In this document: in pieces, positions 10,858 through 21,955 of the stretch
How the letters are laid out: each line of letters starts with the position of its first letter
Position numbering within the stretch: position 1 is the stretch's first letter
DNA from: Ahaetulla prasina
Lineage: Eukaryota; Chordata; Lepidosauria; Squamata; Colubridae
Reading direction: 5' to 3'
DNA: 64,000 nt
Assembly: GCF_028640845.1 (NCBI RefSeq)
Contig: NC_080540.1
Coordinates: 51,628,561-51,692,560, forward strand
Program-made: the position numbers and the translations under genes
The notes under the pieces: generated by a model
What the model saw: the letters and a program-made list of their open reading frames with translations, nothing else
The model's database searches: none
Told to the model about the DNA's origin: nothing

Positions 10858-11178
10858 GTCCTGGGGGGTGGGGGGAGGAAGGGGAAGGGAGGGGGAGGGG
10901 GCAGAAAATGGATTGATAGTTAATGTACAAAGATGATTGAAGATGTATAATTAATGTAAGATCGGACCTGCCTGGCTACTACTTTAGAATGAAGGGAAAG
11001 AAGGAGTAGAAGAGAGAAGGAGGAAAGAGAAGAGGAGGAGGAGGAAAGGAAGGAAGAGGGGAAGAGGGAGAAGAAAGGAGTAGGGAGGAAAGAGGAGAGG
11101 ATGTAGATAAGAGAGGGGGAGGATGGTTATGGAAAGTAGAAGAAGGTAGAGAAGGAGAGTAAAAGGAAAAGGAAGGGG
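10858..11178 (+). repeat. G-rich and polypurine tract of half-L1 copy A
   Basis: A run of G blocks (about 10862-10907) could form a G-quadruplex. It is followed, after a short gap, by about 190 bp of almost pure A/G (10987-11178). Mammalian L1 3' UTRs carry a comparable G-rich polypurine tract. A proline/serine-rich open frame on the minus strand (10979-11221) is the complement of this tract. Confidence 0.85.
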
Positions 11179-11532
11179 GTGGTGACCGGGCAGACCCGAT
11201 TAATTGTATATGATGGTACATTAAATATGTTATTGGATATGTTATTGGATAAGAATGTCAAAATAAAACTTTTTTGAAAAAAAAAAAAAAGAAGGAAATG
11301 CAGCTTTTGGATTGGCTGTCTTGCTTGTGGCTATGAGAAAAAGAAAAAAAACGACAAAACAATTTTTGATGCAGAGCAGAAAATTGTTGTTTTTTTCAGT
11401 AGGTTAAACATAGATTAAGATTACCCATCCAACAGGTTGGCGGTCTGTCCTTGTGCTGGGGCAAATACAAAATGTGGATAAACCCATCATCAGGCCCTGT
11501 TTGTAACGTGTTCTGGGTTCTGTTCTGGGTAA

Positions 11533-11885
11533 CAGACATGGTGGCTCAGTGGCTAAGATGCTGAGCTTGTCAATCGAAAGGTCAGCAGTTCAGCGGTTCG
11601 AATCCCTAGTGCCACGTAATGAGATGAGCTCCCGTTACTTGTCCCAGCTTCTGCCAACCTAGCAGTTCGAAAGCACGTAAAAAATGCAAGTAGAAAAATA
11701 GGGACCACCTTTGGTGGGAAGGTAACAGCATTTCGTGCGCCTCTGGTGTTTAGTTATGCTGGCCACATGACCACAGAGACATCTTCGGACAGCGCTGGCT
11801 CTTCGGCTTTGAAACGGAGATGAGCACCTCCCCCTAGAGTCAGGAAAAACTAGCACATATGTGCGAGGGGAACCTTTACCTTTAC
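11533..11885 (+). mobile_element. tRNA-derived SINE, full length
   Basis: A pol III box A-like TGGCTCAGTGG and box B GGTTCGAATCC lie at 11541-11608. The body includes CCCTAGAGTC and the end is CCTTTACCTTTACC. Perfect 8-bp duplications CTGGGTAA lie at 11525-11532 and 11886-11893. Other copies: 36004-36366 (+), 23886-24158 (-), 5703-6045. It is non-coding and needs a LINE partner, which I cannot identify. Confidence 0.85.
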
Positions 11886-11985
11886 CTGGGTAATGGAATC
11901 CAGAAAAGACATCAACAAATTGGAAGGTCTTCCAAAGAAAGCTATCAAGGTGATGAGTGACGTGCAAACTAAGTTCACTTAAAAG

Positions 11986-12300
11986 AATTGAGTATATTTA
12001 TTTAGTGGAAAAAAGGCTGAAGGAAAGTAGAATAGAAGATTTCAATTATCTAATTGTCTTACAAAGAAAAGAATGGACTTGTTCTTCATTGCCCTGGAGG
12101 GCAGAACCAAAAGGCTAAAATTACAAGAAGTAATTTTCAGATTAGTAATTAGGAGGAATTTCTAGGCAGTCAATCAATGGGATGGATTGCTTCAAAAGTT
12201 GTATCTTCCTCTTCCTGGAATTCTTGAATCAGGATCTATATAAACTATGTGTCTGAAATGCTTTAGCAATATTAGGTGGATTCTGGGGGTTTGTTTACAA
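11986..12300 (+). mobile_element. Old CR1-like 3' fragment
   Basis: Broken plus-strand translation resembles the tail of a CR1-group RT: a loop-region match, an IRRNFL-like stretch and a SINGMDCF ending. Many stops and much divergence. The ends are approximate. Confidence 0.35.
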
Positions 12301-12640
12301 CTACAATAAAGGCAATTTTATTCCAGTTTCTTCATTTCTATAGGTTCTGTAGCTTAAAATACCAGATATTTGATGTATATATTAGATATAATTGTTCAAT
12401 ATACGCTCTAAAGTGTTTTCGTAAGGTGTCCACCTATGAAGATTCAAAACAGAAAAGATGGATAGCAAGGATAGTTGGATATGCTCACTGAGCATTAAAA
12501 AAAAAGTTGTTTTCCCTTGGTTCAACTGGTAGTTAGCATGTGTTAAGAAGCTACTAAGAAAGTTGTGATAGGTTGGGACCATTTGTTGAATCCTGGCAGG
12601 GCTCCTTCATTCAGAAAGTATTTTCTTTATGGCTACAGGA
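12301..12640. other. No recognisable feature
   Basis: AT-rich sequence; nothing assigned. Confidence 0.4.
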
Positions 12641-13410
12641 AGACCAAGTAAAGTCCTACACTTAGGCAAGAAAAAATAAAAGAACACATATAGACTGGGT
12701 GAAACCAAGCTTAATAGCAGTAATTGTGAGAGGAATCTTGGAGTCTTAATGGAGAACCAGTTAAATATGAGCCAAGCAGTGGGCAGCGGCAGCCAAAATA
12801 GTCAATGCAATCCTAAATTGCATTAACAGAAGGATACAATCAAGATCAAGTGAGGTACTAATACCACTTTATAAAGCCTTAGTAAGACCGCACCTAGAGT
12901 ACTGCATCCAGTTTTGGTCACCACACTATAAAACAGATGTTGAGACTCTAGAAAAAGTCTCAAAGAGCAGAAAACAGCAACCAGGATGATTAGGGGACTG
13001 GAGACTAAAACATACAATGAATGGTTGCAGAAACTGGCAAGGCTCGTCTAGTGAAGAGAATGAGCAGGGGAGACATGACAGCAATCTTCCAATATTTGAG
13101 GGGCTGCCACAGAGAGGAAGGGGGTCAAGCTATTTTCCAAAGCACCTGTAGGCCAGACAAGGAATAATGGATAGAAACTGAACAAGGAGAGATTCAACCT
13201 GGAAATCAGGAGAAATTTTCTGACAGTGAGAACAATCAATCAGTGGAACAGCTTGCCTTCGGAAGTTGTGGGAGCTTCATCACTTGAGCCTTTCAAGAAG
13301 AGATTGGACTGCCATTTGTCCGAAAGGGTGTAGGATCTCCTGCTTGGGCAGGGAGGTTGAACTAGATGACTTACAAGATTCCTTCCAACTCTGTTCATCT
13401 GTTAATCAGA
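12641..13410 (+). mobile_element. CR1 LINE, 3' end of ORF2, degraded
   Basis: Translates in shifting frames to the C-terminal end of a CR1 reverse transcriptase ([30 protein letters not shown]-type blocks), followed by the CR1 3' end (TTGAACTAGATGAC, CCTTCCAACTCTG). It is 5'-truncated and holds several stops. The palm domain is absent. Confidence 0.8.
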
Positions 13411-15411
13411 CTAGATTCAATGTGACTCTAGCTTAGTTCCTTCAAGGACACAAAGGATATTTTCTCTTTGGATTCAAATATCTGCACATCTGAATATATA
13501 TTTTCTTGTGTTCTGATTAACAGACTCCTTGGAGTCCAGTTGAAATCTAGGGAGATGTCTTTGTTTTACATATTTCTATCCTGAAGACTCTTGGTGGCTT
13601 ACATAGATAGACAACATAAATGATTTGCTTGTTAGTTCATTTTATAATTGATGAAGGAAAGAAAAACTAGATTATTGATGAGGTGAACATGGAAGAGATC
13701 CCAGAATACAGTTGTGCTGTTTTCTAAAGGTTTGATAAGAAAGATTGATAGTACCAAATCAATTATGAATCAAACTAAGGCTTGGACTATCACTATTTTA
13801 ATGAACTATTCAAACAATGGTTTCTTTGCACAGAAAGTACATGTCTTTGTTTTTGAGTATTTTCATTTACACTTTGTTAGTTTCTTAGGCTTTATTCATT
13901 TGCCTAGATTTACAGCCCAATTACTTTGGTGGTCAGAGTGAGTAATAAAAATATGAAACATATAATTAATAAGTTATTTGATTAAACTATCCTTTTCTTC
14001 ATTAGCAAATAATTTTGCTAGCTATATTAATGAGCATGCAAGTTTTCTAACCAAATAGAAGTTATTAATACAAGTCAGAATTAAAATGAGTAAGAAAAAG
14101 AGAAAAAAGATCATGAGATTTTTTCGTTAACTCAGGCAAACATCAATGATTTTTTCAATCTTCCAATCATATTGTCTCCTTCTTTATACCTTCTGGGAGA
14201 TAACAGCAGGGGCAAATAATTAAGAAAATTTAAAAACAGTTTAATTGGAATATTTATTTTCATCCATCAGATTGCTTTTGACCACAGCAGAAGATGGGAT
14301 AGTGTACTTTTAAAGCAAACTTTGGATAAGTTATTACTAATATTATTAAATAGATGCAATAATATTCAAATCATTTTTAAAGCGAGACAACAAAAATTTT
14401 GAAAAAGATCAAGTGTGGTGATGCTCCCATTTCAAGGAACAACAAGAGACATAATAACTCTGTGATATGCAAATTTAGGAGGACAATACCGTACACACAA
14501 GTTAGTCTGGGATTGTTTACCTTTTCTTAGAAATTGGAAATGTTCCCCTGCCACCATATTGTGACTAAGTTAAGGATTGTTGAGTTTCTCATCTCACAGC
14601 AGTTTGAAATGGAGTTGTTAGTTTTCAGCAGACATGACCAGAGCAGCTAAAAGAGATGAAAAATGGAACTTGGGAGCTGCATGCAGCTTTGAAAATGCAG
14701 AGCTCATATCTAAAGAAAAATGTAATCTATGTGCAGCTACCGTAGTAACCATGTTAAACCACGAGAGCCTAGGCAGGAAAAACTGGATGGAGACGGCTTG
14801 GCAGAGCCTATGAGCAGGCTTAGGTGACTATGTGGCTATGTGGGTGTTTGATACATAAATTGTGAGGGAGAATGCATGAATGAATGACAGTATGAATATC
14901 TTGGCCTCAGGAGCCAGAAGTGAGAGAGAACAGGGTAGGAAAGAGAAAAGAAGCTGGACAAATATTGAGACTGTGATGGGAAAAAAGAATTTGGGACAGG
15001 CCATACCCAAAGACATTAGGTCCTCTTTAAATCCATTGGAACATTGGATAGTCCTGCTATCCAATCTCTATATCAGGCAGCCAGATACTTGGAAGCTCTA
15101 GGTTCTGAATGCCTTTTCAATGTACAATAAAACTGTCCTTATTGTGGATAAGGTAGTGATCTAACATGTATAGCCAAGATTTGGATGGTCCTGGAGGAGT
15201 TGATCTCCTCTTAGAAATGTGCTTACTAAGGAGTCAGGTTTAGCATCAGTTGAAGGCTTAGGGGAGGGAGGTGGGATAGTTATTGTTTTCCATGAATCAC
15301 TATAGGTTTTCACAGTATCTGCTCTACCAATAACTAGATTGAAGCTGGGCTTTAGGGAATAGTTAGAATTACTGCTGTTTTACCATTATACAACATAGTG
15401 CTTCTCCAATG
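13411..15411. other. Two kilobases without recognised features
   Basis: AT-rich, apparently single-copy sequence. The open frames at 13714-13941 and around 14828-15101 have no recognisable domain. No splice-bounded exon stands out. Confidence 0.45.
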
Positions 15412-15636
15412 CCTATGCAACAGAGACTAGCTTCAATTCAACATCATTGTATAAATAACGACTTTGTTGTCTTCTAAAGAGTGGCCTTTGTCTTTTAAAT
15501 GCAGATCGACTGCTGAATCTTATCCTGATGGGTTTGTTCTTCTATGTTGTGTCATGCATTTATGAAGTGGTTGTTTTGTTTCCCCAATGTACAGATCAGC
15601 ATATGACTCACTGAATTGCACTGCATAAACCCAGGA
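15412..15636 (-). mobile_element. Penelope-like element, GIY-YIG endonuclease remnant
   Basis: The minus-strand frame contains DLYIGETKQPLHKCMTQHRR followed by TNPSGQD. This is the GIY-YIG core typical of the C-terminal endonuclease of Penelope-like (Neptune-type) retroelements. Downstream the frame decays with stops. The reverse transcriptase part is missing. The motif is specific; the ends are approximate. Confidence 0.75.
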
Positions 15637-15807
15637 CAGTGCAACTGTTATAAATGCATGCCTGTTGCCAATGCCAGAATTTTGATCAGGTGACCATAGG
15701 GATGCAGCAACCGTCATAAGTGTGAAAACTGGTCATAACTCACTTTTTAGTGTCATTGTAACTGCAAAGGGTCACTAGACAAATGGTTGTAAGTTGAGGA
15801 CATCCTG
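15637..15807. mobile_element. Foldback MITE of Tc1/mariner type, half copy
   Basis: Matches one half of the repeat at 37198: GCAACCGTCATAAGTGTG, CTTTTTAGTGTCATTGTAAC, then an end in GTTGAGGACATCCTG followed by TA. The other half is replaced by the Penelope remnant. Confidence 0.65.
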
Positions 15808-15809
15808 TA

Positions 15810-16583
15810 TCCGTAATATTTCTGAAAGTCAGGTTTAACTTGAAGGAGACAGGACTGTTCTATTCTTTTAAAATTGAAACACACAGGTATAACAAGGTAT
15901 CCATAAACAGCAAAGCCACATTTTTCTAAGGAAGGCCTAGCTGACTGAAAATAGACAGCATTTTCATCAAAGAGGCAGGGACAAAAGAGGCACTTCCTCA
16001 ATAATTTTTTTTAAAAAGTATTTTTGAACCATCCACTGCGATTGTTCAGTTTAACATGCCACAGCCAAAATCTCAGTAATAGAAGCATCAAGTAATGAAA
16101 CTTTGATTTCAGTAGAAACATCTGTCTGCCCTTGTTAAACAGCCTTGACTTTCTCTACTGGATAGGTAATAGAGAAATAGAAAAACAGATGAGAAGGATG
16201 ACACTGGTGAGAAATTAATGACCTATTAAGCACTGACATCTTCCGTTGATTTACTATTTACATAAAAAGCATTTTGGATTGTATCTCCATTCCTTGAAAC
16301 TTCCCCAAATGCCATCATCATTAATTAGAGCCATGCTCAACATTTTTCCTGTCTTTGTTTCTACCCTTCTCATTCAGTTTCATCAAGGAGAATTTGCCCT
16401 GAAGGTACATTTTAAAAGACAATAGAATTTCAGTGACATTCTCAGAGGAGAATGCAAAGCTCCTGCACTTATTTAGATACAAAAGGGTCAAGAAGGATAG
16501 CTGTGGGCATGTCCAGTAAAATGGTACCATTTTAGAGTATATTTACATTACAACTTTCAAAGGCAAGTTTTTCGAATTTAGAA
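15810..16583. other. No recognisable feature
   Basis: Nothing assigned. The short minus-strand frames (15753-16001, 16321-16530) show no family motif. Confidence 0.45.
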
Positions 16584-16668
16584 TAACAGAGTTAAAAGGG
16601 ACTTTGGAGGTTTTTAGTCCAACCCCCTACTTAGGCAGGAAACCCTACACCACTTCAGACAAATGGTT
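16584..16668 (-). mobile_element. CR1 3' end, outer element of a nest (part 1)
   Basis: CR1 terminal sequence (GAGTTAAAAGGGACTTTGG to CAGACAAATGGTT). It is cut here by a Rex1-like LINE, resumes for 19 bp at 17272-17290 (ACATCTTCTTAAAAACTT), is cut again by L2, and continues at 21956-22232. Joining the three parts gives the normal CR1 order. Confidence 0.8.
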
Positions 16669-17271
16669 TTTATTTATTTTATTTATTTTTATTTATTTAT
16701 TTTGTCACAACAATATATGTAGGTATCATACAAAAAGATTATATAGTATATAGACACATATATGAGTAAATATTAGGAGGTATAAGCATATATATATATA
16801 TAGGAAGAAGAAAAGAAAAAAACAATAGGACAGGAATGGTAGGCACATTTGTGCGCTTATGCACGCCCCTTATGGTCCTCTTGGGAATGGGGTGAGGTCA
16901 ATAGTAGAAAGTTTTTGGTTAAAGCTTTTAGGATTATGAGAAGAGACCACAGAGTCAGGTAAAGTATTCCAAGCACTGATGATTCTGTTACAGAAGTCAT
17001 ATTTTCTGCAATCTAGATTAAAGCGGTTGACATTAAGTTTAAATCTATTAGTTGCTCTAGTATTATTGCAATTAAAGCTGAAGTAGTCTTTAACAGGAAG
17101 GACATTACAATAGATGATTCTGTGAGTTAAACTTAGGTCTTGTCGAAGGCGACGGAGTTCCAAGTTTTCTAAGCCTAGGATTTCAAGTCTGGTGGGATAA
17201 GGTATTTTATTGTTTTCAGAGGAATGGAGAACTCTTCTTGTAAAATATTTCTGGACACGTTCGATTGTATT
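16669..17271 (-). mobile_element. Rex1/CR1-group LINE, 3' end
   Basis: Minus-strand frame 16870-17163 (97 codons) encodes the C-terminal tail LRRLRQDLSLTHRIIYCNVL and CRKYDFCNRIISAWNTLPDS, the post-RT region of a CR1/Rex1-type ORF2. The 3' end (GTTGTGACAAAATAAATAAA on the minus strand) has an (AAAT)n-like tail. It lies inside a CR1. The same family is at 37701, 42890 and 63630. The precise clade is uncertain. Confidence 0.7.
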
Positions 17272-17497
17272 GACATCTTCTTAAAAACTTGAATGAATGA
17301 ATGAATATTTTAATTTGTATACCGCCCTTCTCCCGAAGGACTCAGGGCAGTGAACAGGCAGATAAAATACAGATATAGTTAAAAACATCCCTTAAAAAAC
17401 TAATTTAAATTTGCCCAAATGTTAAAATAACATACTCCCGCATAAAATTATAAAACTTTAAAAACCCATAAATTCAATTAAAATTTAGAGATAAAAA

Positions 17498-20407
17498 TCA
17501 GGCTAGTCCAGCCATACGAAATAAATAAGTTTTAAGTTCACGGCGAAAGGTCCTAAGGTCAGGTAATTGTCGAAGTCCGAGGGGAAGTTCGTTCCACAGG
17601 GTCGGAGCCCCACAGAAGGCCCTCCCCTGGGGCCGCCAGTCGACACTGTTTGGCTGGCGGCACCCTGAGGAGTCCCTCTGTGGGAACGTGCGGACGATGG
17701 GAGATAGAGGCCGGCAGTAGACGGTCCCGTAGATAGCCCGGTCCTAAGCCATGGAGCGCTTTAAAGGTGGTAACCAATACCTTGAAGCGCACCCGGAAAA
17801 CAACAGGTAGCCAGTGCAGTCTGCGCAGGATAGGTGTTATGTGGGAGCTCCGAACCGCTCCCTCAATAACCCGCGCAGCCGCATTCTGAACTAGCTGAAG
17901 TCTCCGGGTGCTCTTCAGGGGGAGCCCCATGTAGAGAGCATTGCAGTAGTCCAGGTGAGAGGTAACGAGAGCATGAGTGACTGTGCATAAGGCACCCCGA
18001 TCCAGGAAGGGACGCAACTGGCGGATCAGGCGAACCTGATAAAAAGCTCTCCTGGAGACGGTTGCCAAATGGTCTTCAAAGGACAACCGACCATCCAGGA
18101 GCACGCCCAAGTTGCGTACCTTCTCCATCGGGGCCAATGACTCACCCCCGACAGACAGCCGCATCTGCAGCTGACTGTACCGAGGTGCCGGCATCCACAG
18201 CCACTCCGTCTTGGAGGGATTAAGTTTGAGCCTGTTCCTCCCCATCCAGACCCGTACGGCTTCCAAACACCGGGACAGCACTTCGACAGCTTCACTGGGG
18301 TGGCCTGGGGTGGAAAAGTACAGCTGAGTATCATCAGTGTACAGTTGATATCTCACCCCGAAGCCACTGATGATCTCACCCAGCGGCTTCATGTAGATGT
18401 TGAACAGGTGGGGTGAGAGAATCGACCCCTGCGGCACCCCACACATGAGGCACCTTGGAGTCAATCTCTGCCCCCCTGTCAACACCGTCTGCGTCCGGTC
18501 AGAGAGGTAGGAGGAGAACCACCGATAAACAGTGCCTCCCACTCCCAACCCCTCCAACCGGTGCAGCAGGATACCATGGTCGATGGTATCAAAAGCCGCT
18601 GAGAGGTCTAATAGACCCAGGGCAGAGGAGTAACCCCTATCCCTGGCCCTCCAGAGATCATCCACCAGTGCGACCAAAGCTGTCTCCGTACTGTATCCGG
18701 GCCGGAAGCCGGACTGGAACGGGTCTAGATAGACAGCTTCATCCAGGTACTGGGGCAGCTGACATGCCACCACACTCTCTACAACCTTCGCCGTGAAGCA
18801 AAGATTGGAGACTGGTCGGTAATTCCCTAAAACAGCTGGGTCCAGGGAAGGCTTCTTGAGGAGGGGTCTCACCACCGCCTCTTTCAAGGCCGCGGGAAAG
18901 ACCCCCTCCCACAAGGAAACATTTGTAATCCCCTGGAGCCAGCCTCGTGTCACCTCCTGAGTAGCCAGTATTAACCAGGAGGGGCACGGATCCAGTAAAC
19001 ATGTGGTGGCGTTCAGCCTACCCAGCAACCTGTCCATGTCCTCGGGAGTCATAGGATCAAAGTCATCCCAAACCACCTCAACAAGACGGGTCTCGGAACC
19101 CTCACCTGGATCTACCCAATTTTGATCCAATCCGTCCCGAAGCTGAACGATTTTGTCGTATAGATAACCATTAAACTCCTCGGCACGCCCTTGTAGGGGG
19201 TCCTCCCGCCCATCCTGTTGAAGGAGAGAGCGGGTAACCCGAAACAGGGCGGTCGGGCGGTTATCTGCCGACGCAATGAGGGAGGAAACGTAAGAACGCT
19301 TCGCAACCCTCATTGCCACTAGGTAGGTCCTAGTATAGGACCTAACTAGTGTCCGGTCAGCCTCAGAGCGGCTGGATCTCCAGGCACTCTCTAGGCATCT
19401 TCTCTGGCGCTTCATCTCCCTCAGCTCCTCGGAGAACCAAGGAGCTGGTTGAGACCGACGCTGGGTCAGAGGCCGCAAAGGCACGACACAGTCCAAAGCT
19501 CCAGCCGCGGCCCGTTCCCAAGCCGCAACTAGTTCTTCAGTCGAGTCGTGGGCCAGGTGCTCGGGAAACGGCCCAATCTCCGTCAGGAACCTCTCCGGGT
19601 CCATCAGGCGCCTGGGACGGAACCAGCGCATTGGTTCCGTCTCCCTGCGGTGGTGGGTAGCGGTCCGAAAGTCTAGACGAAGGAGAAAATGATCTGACCA
19701 TGACAAAGGTTCAATAACTAAATCATTTAAAACCAGATCATTAGACCACTGGCCAGAGATAAAAATCAAGTCTAGGGTGCCTCCCCCGACGTGGGTAGGG
19801 CCGTCAATTAATTGAATCAGGTCCATGGCCGTCATGGAAGCCATGAACTCCTGAGCTGCCGAAGATGCTACGCCGGCTGATGGCAAATTGAAATCCCCCA
19901 TGACCAACAGTCTAGGGGTTTCAACTGCCAACCCGGCCAGCAACTCCAACAGCTCAGGCAGGGCTGTTGTCACGCAGCAAGGAGCCAGGTACGTGACCAA
20001 CAAGCCCACCTGAGTCCTACAACCCCACTTCACGTAGAGGGATTCACACCCAGCTATCTGAGGCACAGTGGTTTCCCTCGGCTCGAGACTCTCCTTAATG
20101 ATAACTGCCACCCCGCCACCCCTACCCTGGGCCCTCGGCTGATGGAATGCTCGGAAACCTGGTGGGCACATCTCCACTAGGGGGACCCCCCTTCGGTGCC
20201 CAACCAGGTCTCCGTAATGCCCATGACGTCCGCGGTCCCTTCCTGAATAAGATCTGAAATCAGGGGGGCTTTATTAACCGCAGACCTGGCATTACATAAC
20301 ATCAGCTGAAGGCCCAGGTCCCGATTACTCTGGCCACTCGGGTCACGGGAAATTCCTGGGGGGCCGGAGCATGCAATCGCTCGTAAACAGCGAGAGCGAG
20401 CCCCCAA
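17498..20407 (-). pseudogene. L2 ORF2: AP endonuclease plus reverse transcriptase, two frameshifts
   Basis: Encodes the L2 replication protein, which nicks the target and copies the RNA there. The upstream frame (20407-20177) carries the endonuclease start ([18 protein letters not shown]). One shift near 20177 leads into an 872-codon open frame that begins at a GTG, not a true start. In that frame: endonuclease GDFN (94-97), DLIF (136-139) and SDH (161-163); reverse transcriptase YRPVSNL (453-459), LDLSAAFDTID (523-533), GVPQGSILSP (580-589) and the catalytic YTDD (613-616, usually YADD in L2); then DYCNALYMGLP and HITPILRRLHWLPV. A second shift near aa 850 replaces the usual LPDLRTFRREL tail, which continues in another frame to a stop at 17498-17500. 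Other L2 pieces in the window keep that tail. Confidence 0.9.
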
Positions 20408-21955
20408 AACCTGATGTGCCCCCCCCTTCCGTCATATCTGCCTCTCCCACTTACCGTAGTAATAGCTCGACCCTGACAAACTGGAACGACACCCCTCTCC
20501 ACAACCCTAGGATCTATTAAGTTACCGCCGCGAACACATGGTGGACCTAGCCCCCTCCCTGACGGGTTCCCCCCCCCACCCATCCACCCCCCCTTAAAAT
20601 TCCCATTAAAACTCCCCTTAAAAAATGGTTAAAACAGTTAATTAAAAATCCCCTAAGTCTCCTATTTTTGGCATGCCACCTCTCGGGGTTCCAAAACCCG
20701 TCCTCAAGATGGGCCCTCGATAGTGTAGGGGGCCAAACCCGGGAGAGGGGGGAATCTCGCAGGGCAAGAAGGTCAGCCGCTGTGAATGTCCGCATAGTAA
20801 GTGTCCGGCAAACAAGCCCATCCTGGACCAATCAAGATGATAATTGATAGTTCTGGGAATTCCGGGTGAGCACAGTTGAGGAATAGTTCTTGGGCAGTAG
20901 ATGGATAACACCGCCATGATTCAGTCCGTTTCACCAACCCCTCATTATACAGTCCCGAAGGGTGGTTAAAGAAGGAAGGGGGAAGCTGTTACACTGCTAG
21001 GCGAGGGGCATCCACTAGGCCAGGCCGCTCAGCTGCTAAGCCATCTCTCTCCCAAAGTCTGGGGGGGGGAGCAGGATCTTAAAGTTCTTAAAAAGGTCCC
21101 CCCCCCACAGGTGGTCCATAGACGTCCTCTAGGTGGTAAAGATGATAAAGAGGGAGCGTCCACTAGGCCCGAGGACAGCCTCAAGATGACACCAGCAAGG
21201 CGTCCATCGGGTCCACCTGCGATCTCCAAGCTAGGCCGCCCAGCCGGCCCGGCCGCCAGGCCACTGGAATAGGCCGCTGGGATAGGCCACTCGCCCGCTG
21301 GGCCCGCTAGGCCATACCACCGGCTCCAACCCCCAGGCCAGTTCACCGGGCCCAGCGGCCCACCTTCGGGCCAGGCCGTCACCAGACCGGTCAGGCCAAG
21401 CCAGGCCGCCACTACCGCCGTCGCCGCCGCTGATGACAATACCGCTGGGGGGGAGAGAGCTCCAAACTCCTCCCAAAGAAACGCCGAGCTGGCCGCCGCC
21501 GCTACTGAAGGCCCGGCCGCTGCCGCTGCCATCACCGGCGGGAAAGACCAGGCCAGGCCGCCATCACCGATGATGGCCTGTCGATGATGGGAGAGAGCTC
21601 TGGGGCTCTCCCCAAGGCCATGCTCCATGCTCCGGGGCTCTCCTCAAGGCCATGCGAAGCCCGGCCGCCGCCACCGCCACCGAAAAATCCGAAAAAGCGC
21701 GGCCGCGGCCGCCGCCGCTGGAAAAGGCCAGGCCATCGCCGTTGGAGGGAGAGCGCTCCGGGGCTCCTCCTGAAGCGACCCGGAGCCGCCCAGCCCCAAT
21801 CTACCCCTCCCCAGACTGACCACACTGCCCTCTACCCGGGCGGGGGGTCCAAGTTCTCAAAAAGACCCCCCCCAGCCCGGTTGGGTCCAAAAGAGGCCCG
21901 TCGCCGCATCTCCCGTTCAGCGGCGCGGCACCATCTTGGACATGCGCAGAAAGAT
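20408..21955 (-). promoter_or_regulatory. CpG-rich L2 5' leader, probable internal promoter
   Basis: About 1.5 kb upstream of ORF2, strongly GC- and CpG-rich from about 20990, with recurring CCAGGCCGCC-type blocks (21020, 21245, 21400, 21550, 21728). LINE 5' leaders usually carry an internal promoter. The long open frames on both strands (for example 21029-21628) are GC-rich and repetitive and match no ORF1 known to me. Confidence 0.6.
21930..21939 (-). promoter_or_regulatory. YY1-like site near the L2 5' end
   Basis: Minus strand reads CCAAGATGGT, close to the YY1 consensus (AAnATGGCG), about 17-26 bp inside the element's 5' terminus. An NRF1-like TGCGCATG lies just outside it (21941-21948). 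Human L1 has a YY1 site in the same position. Function here is inferred. Confidence 0.45.

Larger units (their letters stand above)
8456..11290 (+). mobile_element. Half-L1 (HAL1-like) retrotransposon, copy A
   Basis: The 2.8-kb unit is bounded by a perfect 19-bp duplication (GAAGGAAATGCAGCTTTTG, 8437-8455 and 11291-11309) and ends in an A-rich tail after CAAAATAAAACTTTTTTG. Long duplications and poly(A) are signs of L1-type target-primed insertion. Order inside: about 675 bp of 5' leader, ORF1 (9131-10060), about 800 bp of AT-rich non-coding sequence, then a G-rich/polypurine tract. No ORF2 (endonuclease or reverse transcriptase) is present, so it must have been mobilised in trans. Copy B at 25856-27970 has the same plan. 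Mammalian HAL1 elements are L1 derivatives that keep only ORF1. This looks like the same architecture in a squamate. Confidence 0.8.
17291..21955 (-). mobile_element. Near-full-length L2 LINE, 4.67 kb
   Basis: The 3' end (minus strand) is the typical L2 hairpin region (CCTTCGGGAGAAGGGCGG) followed by an (ATTC)n tail at 17291-17304. Then come ORF2 (17498-20407) and a GC/CpG-rich 5' leader to 21955. It sits in CR1 sequence that rejoins base to base with no visible target duplication (AAAAACTT / CCAGTGTTGG). The few disruptions and the CpG retention suggest a young insertion. It is the youngest layer of the nest by position. Confidence 0.88.

Noticed and set aside
10979..11221. Minus-strand 80-codon Ser/Pro-rich open frame
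   Set aside because: It is the complement of the half-L1 polypurine tract; composition alone keeps it open.
18026..19002. Other open frames across the L2 body on both strands
   Set aside because: Shadows of L2 ORF2.
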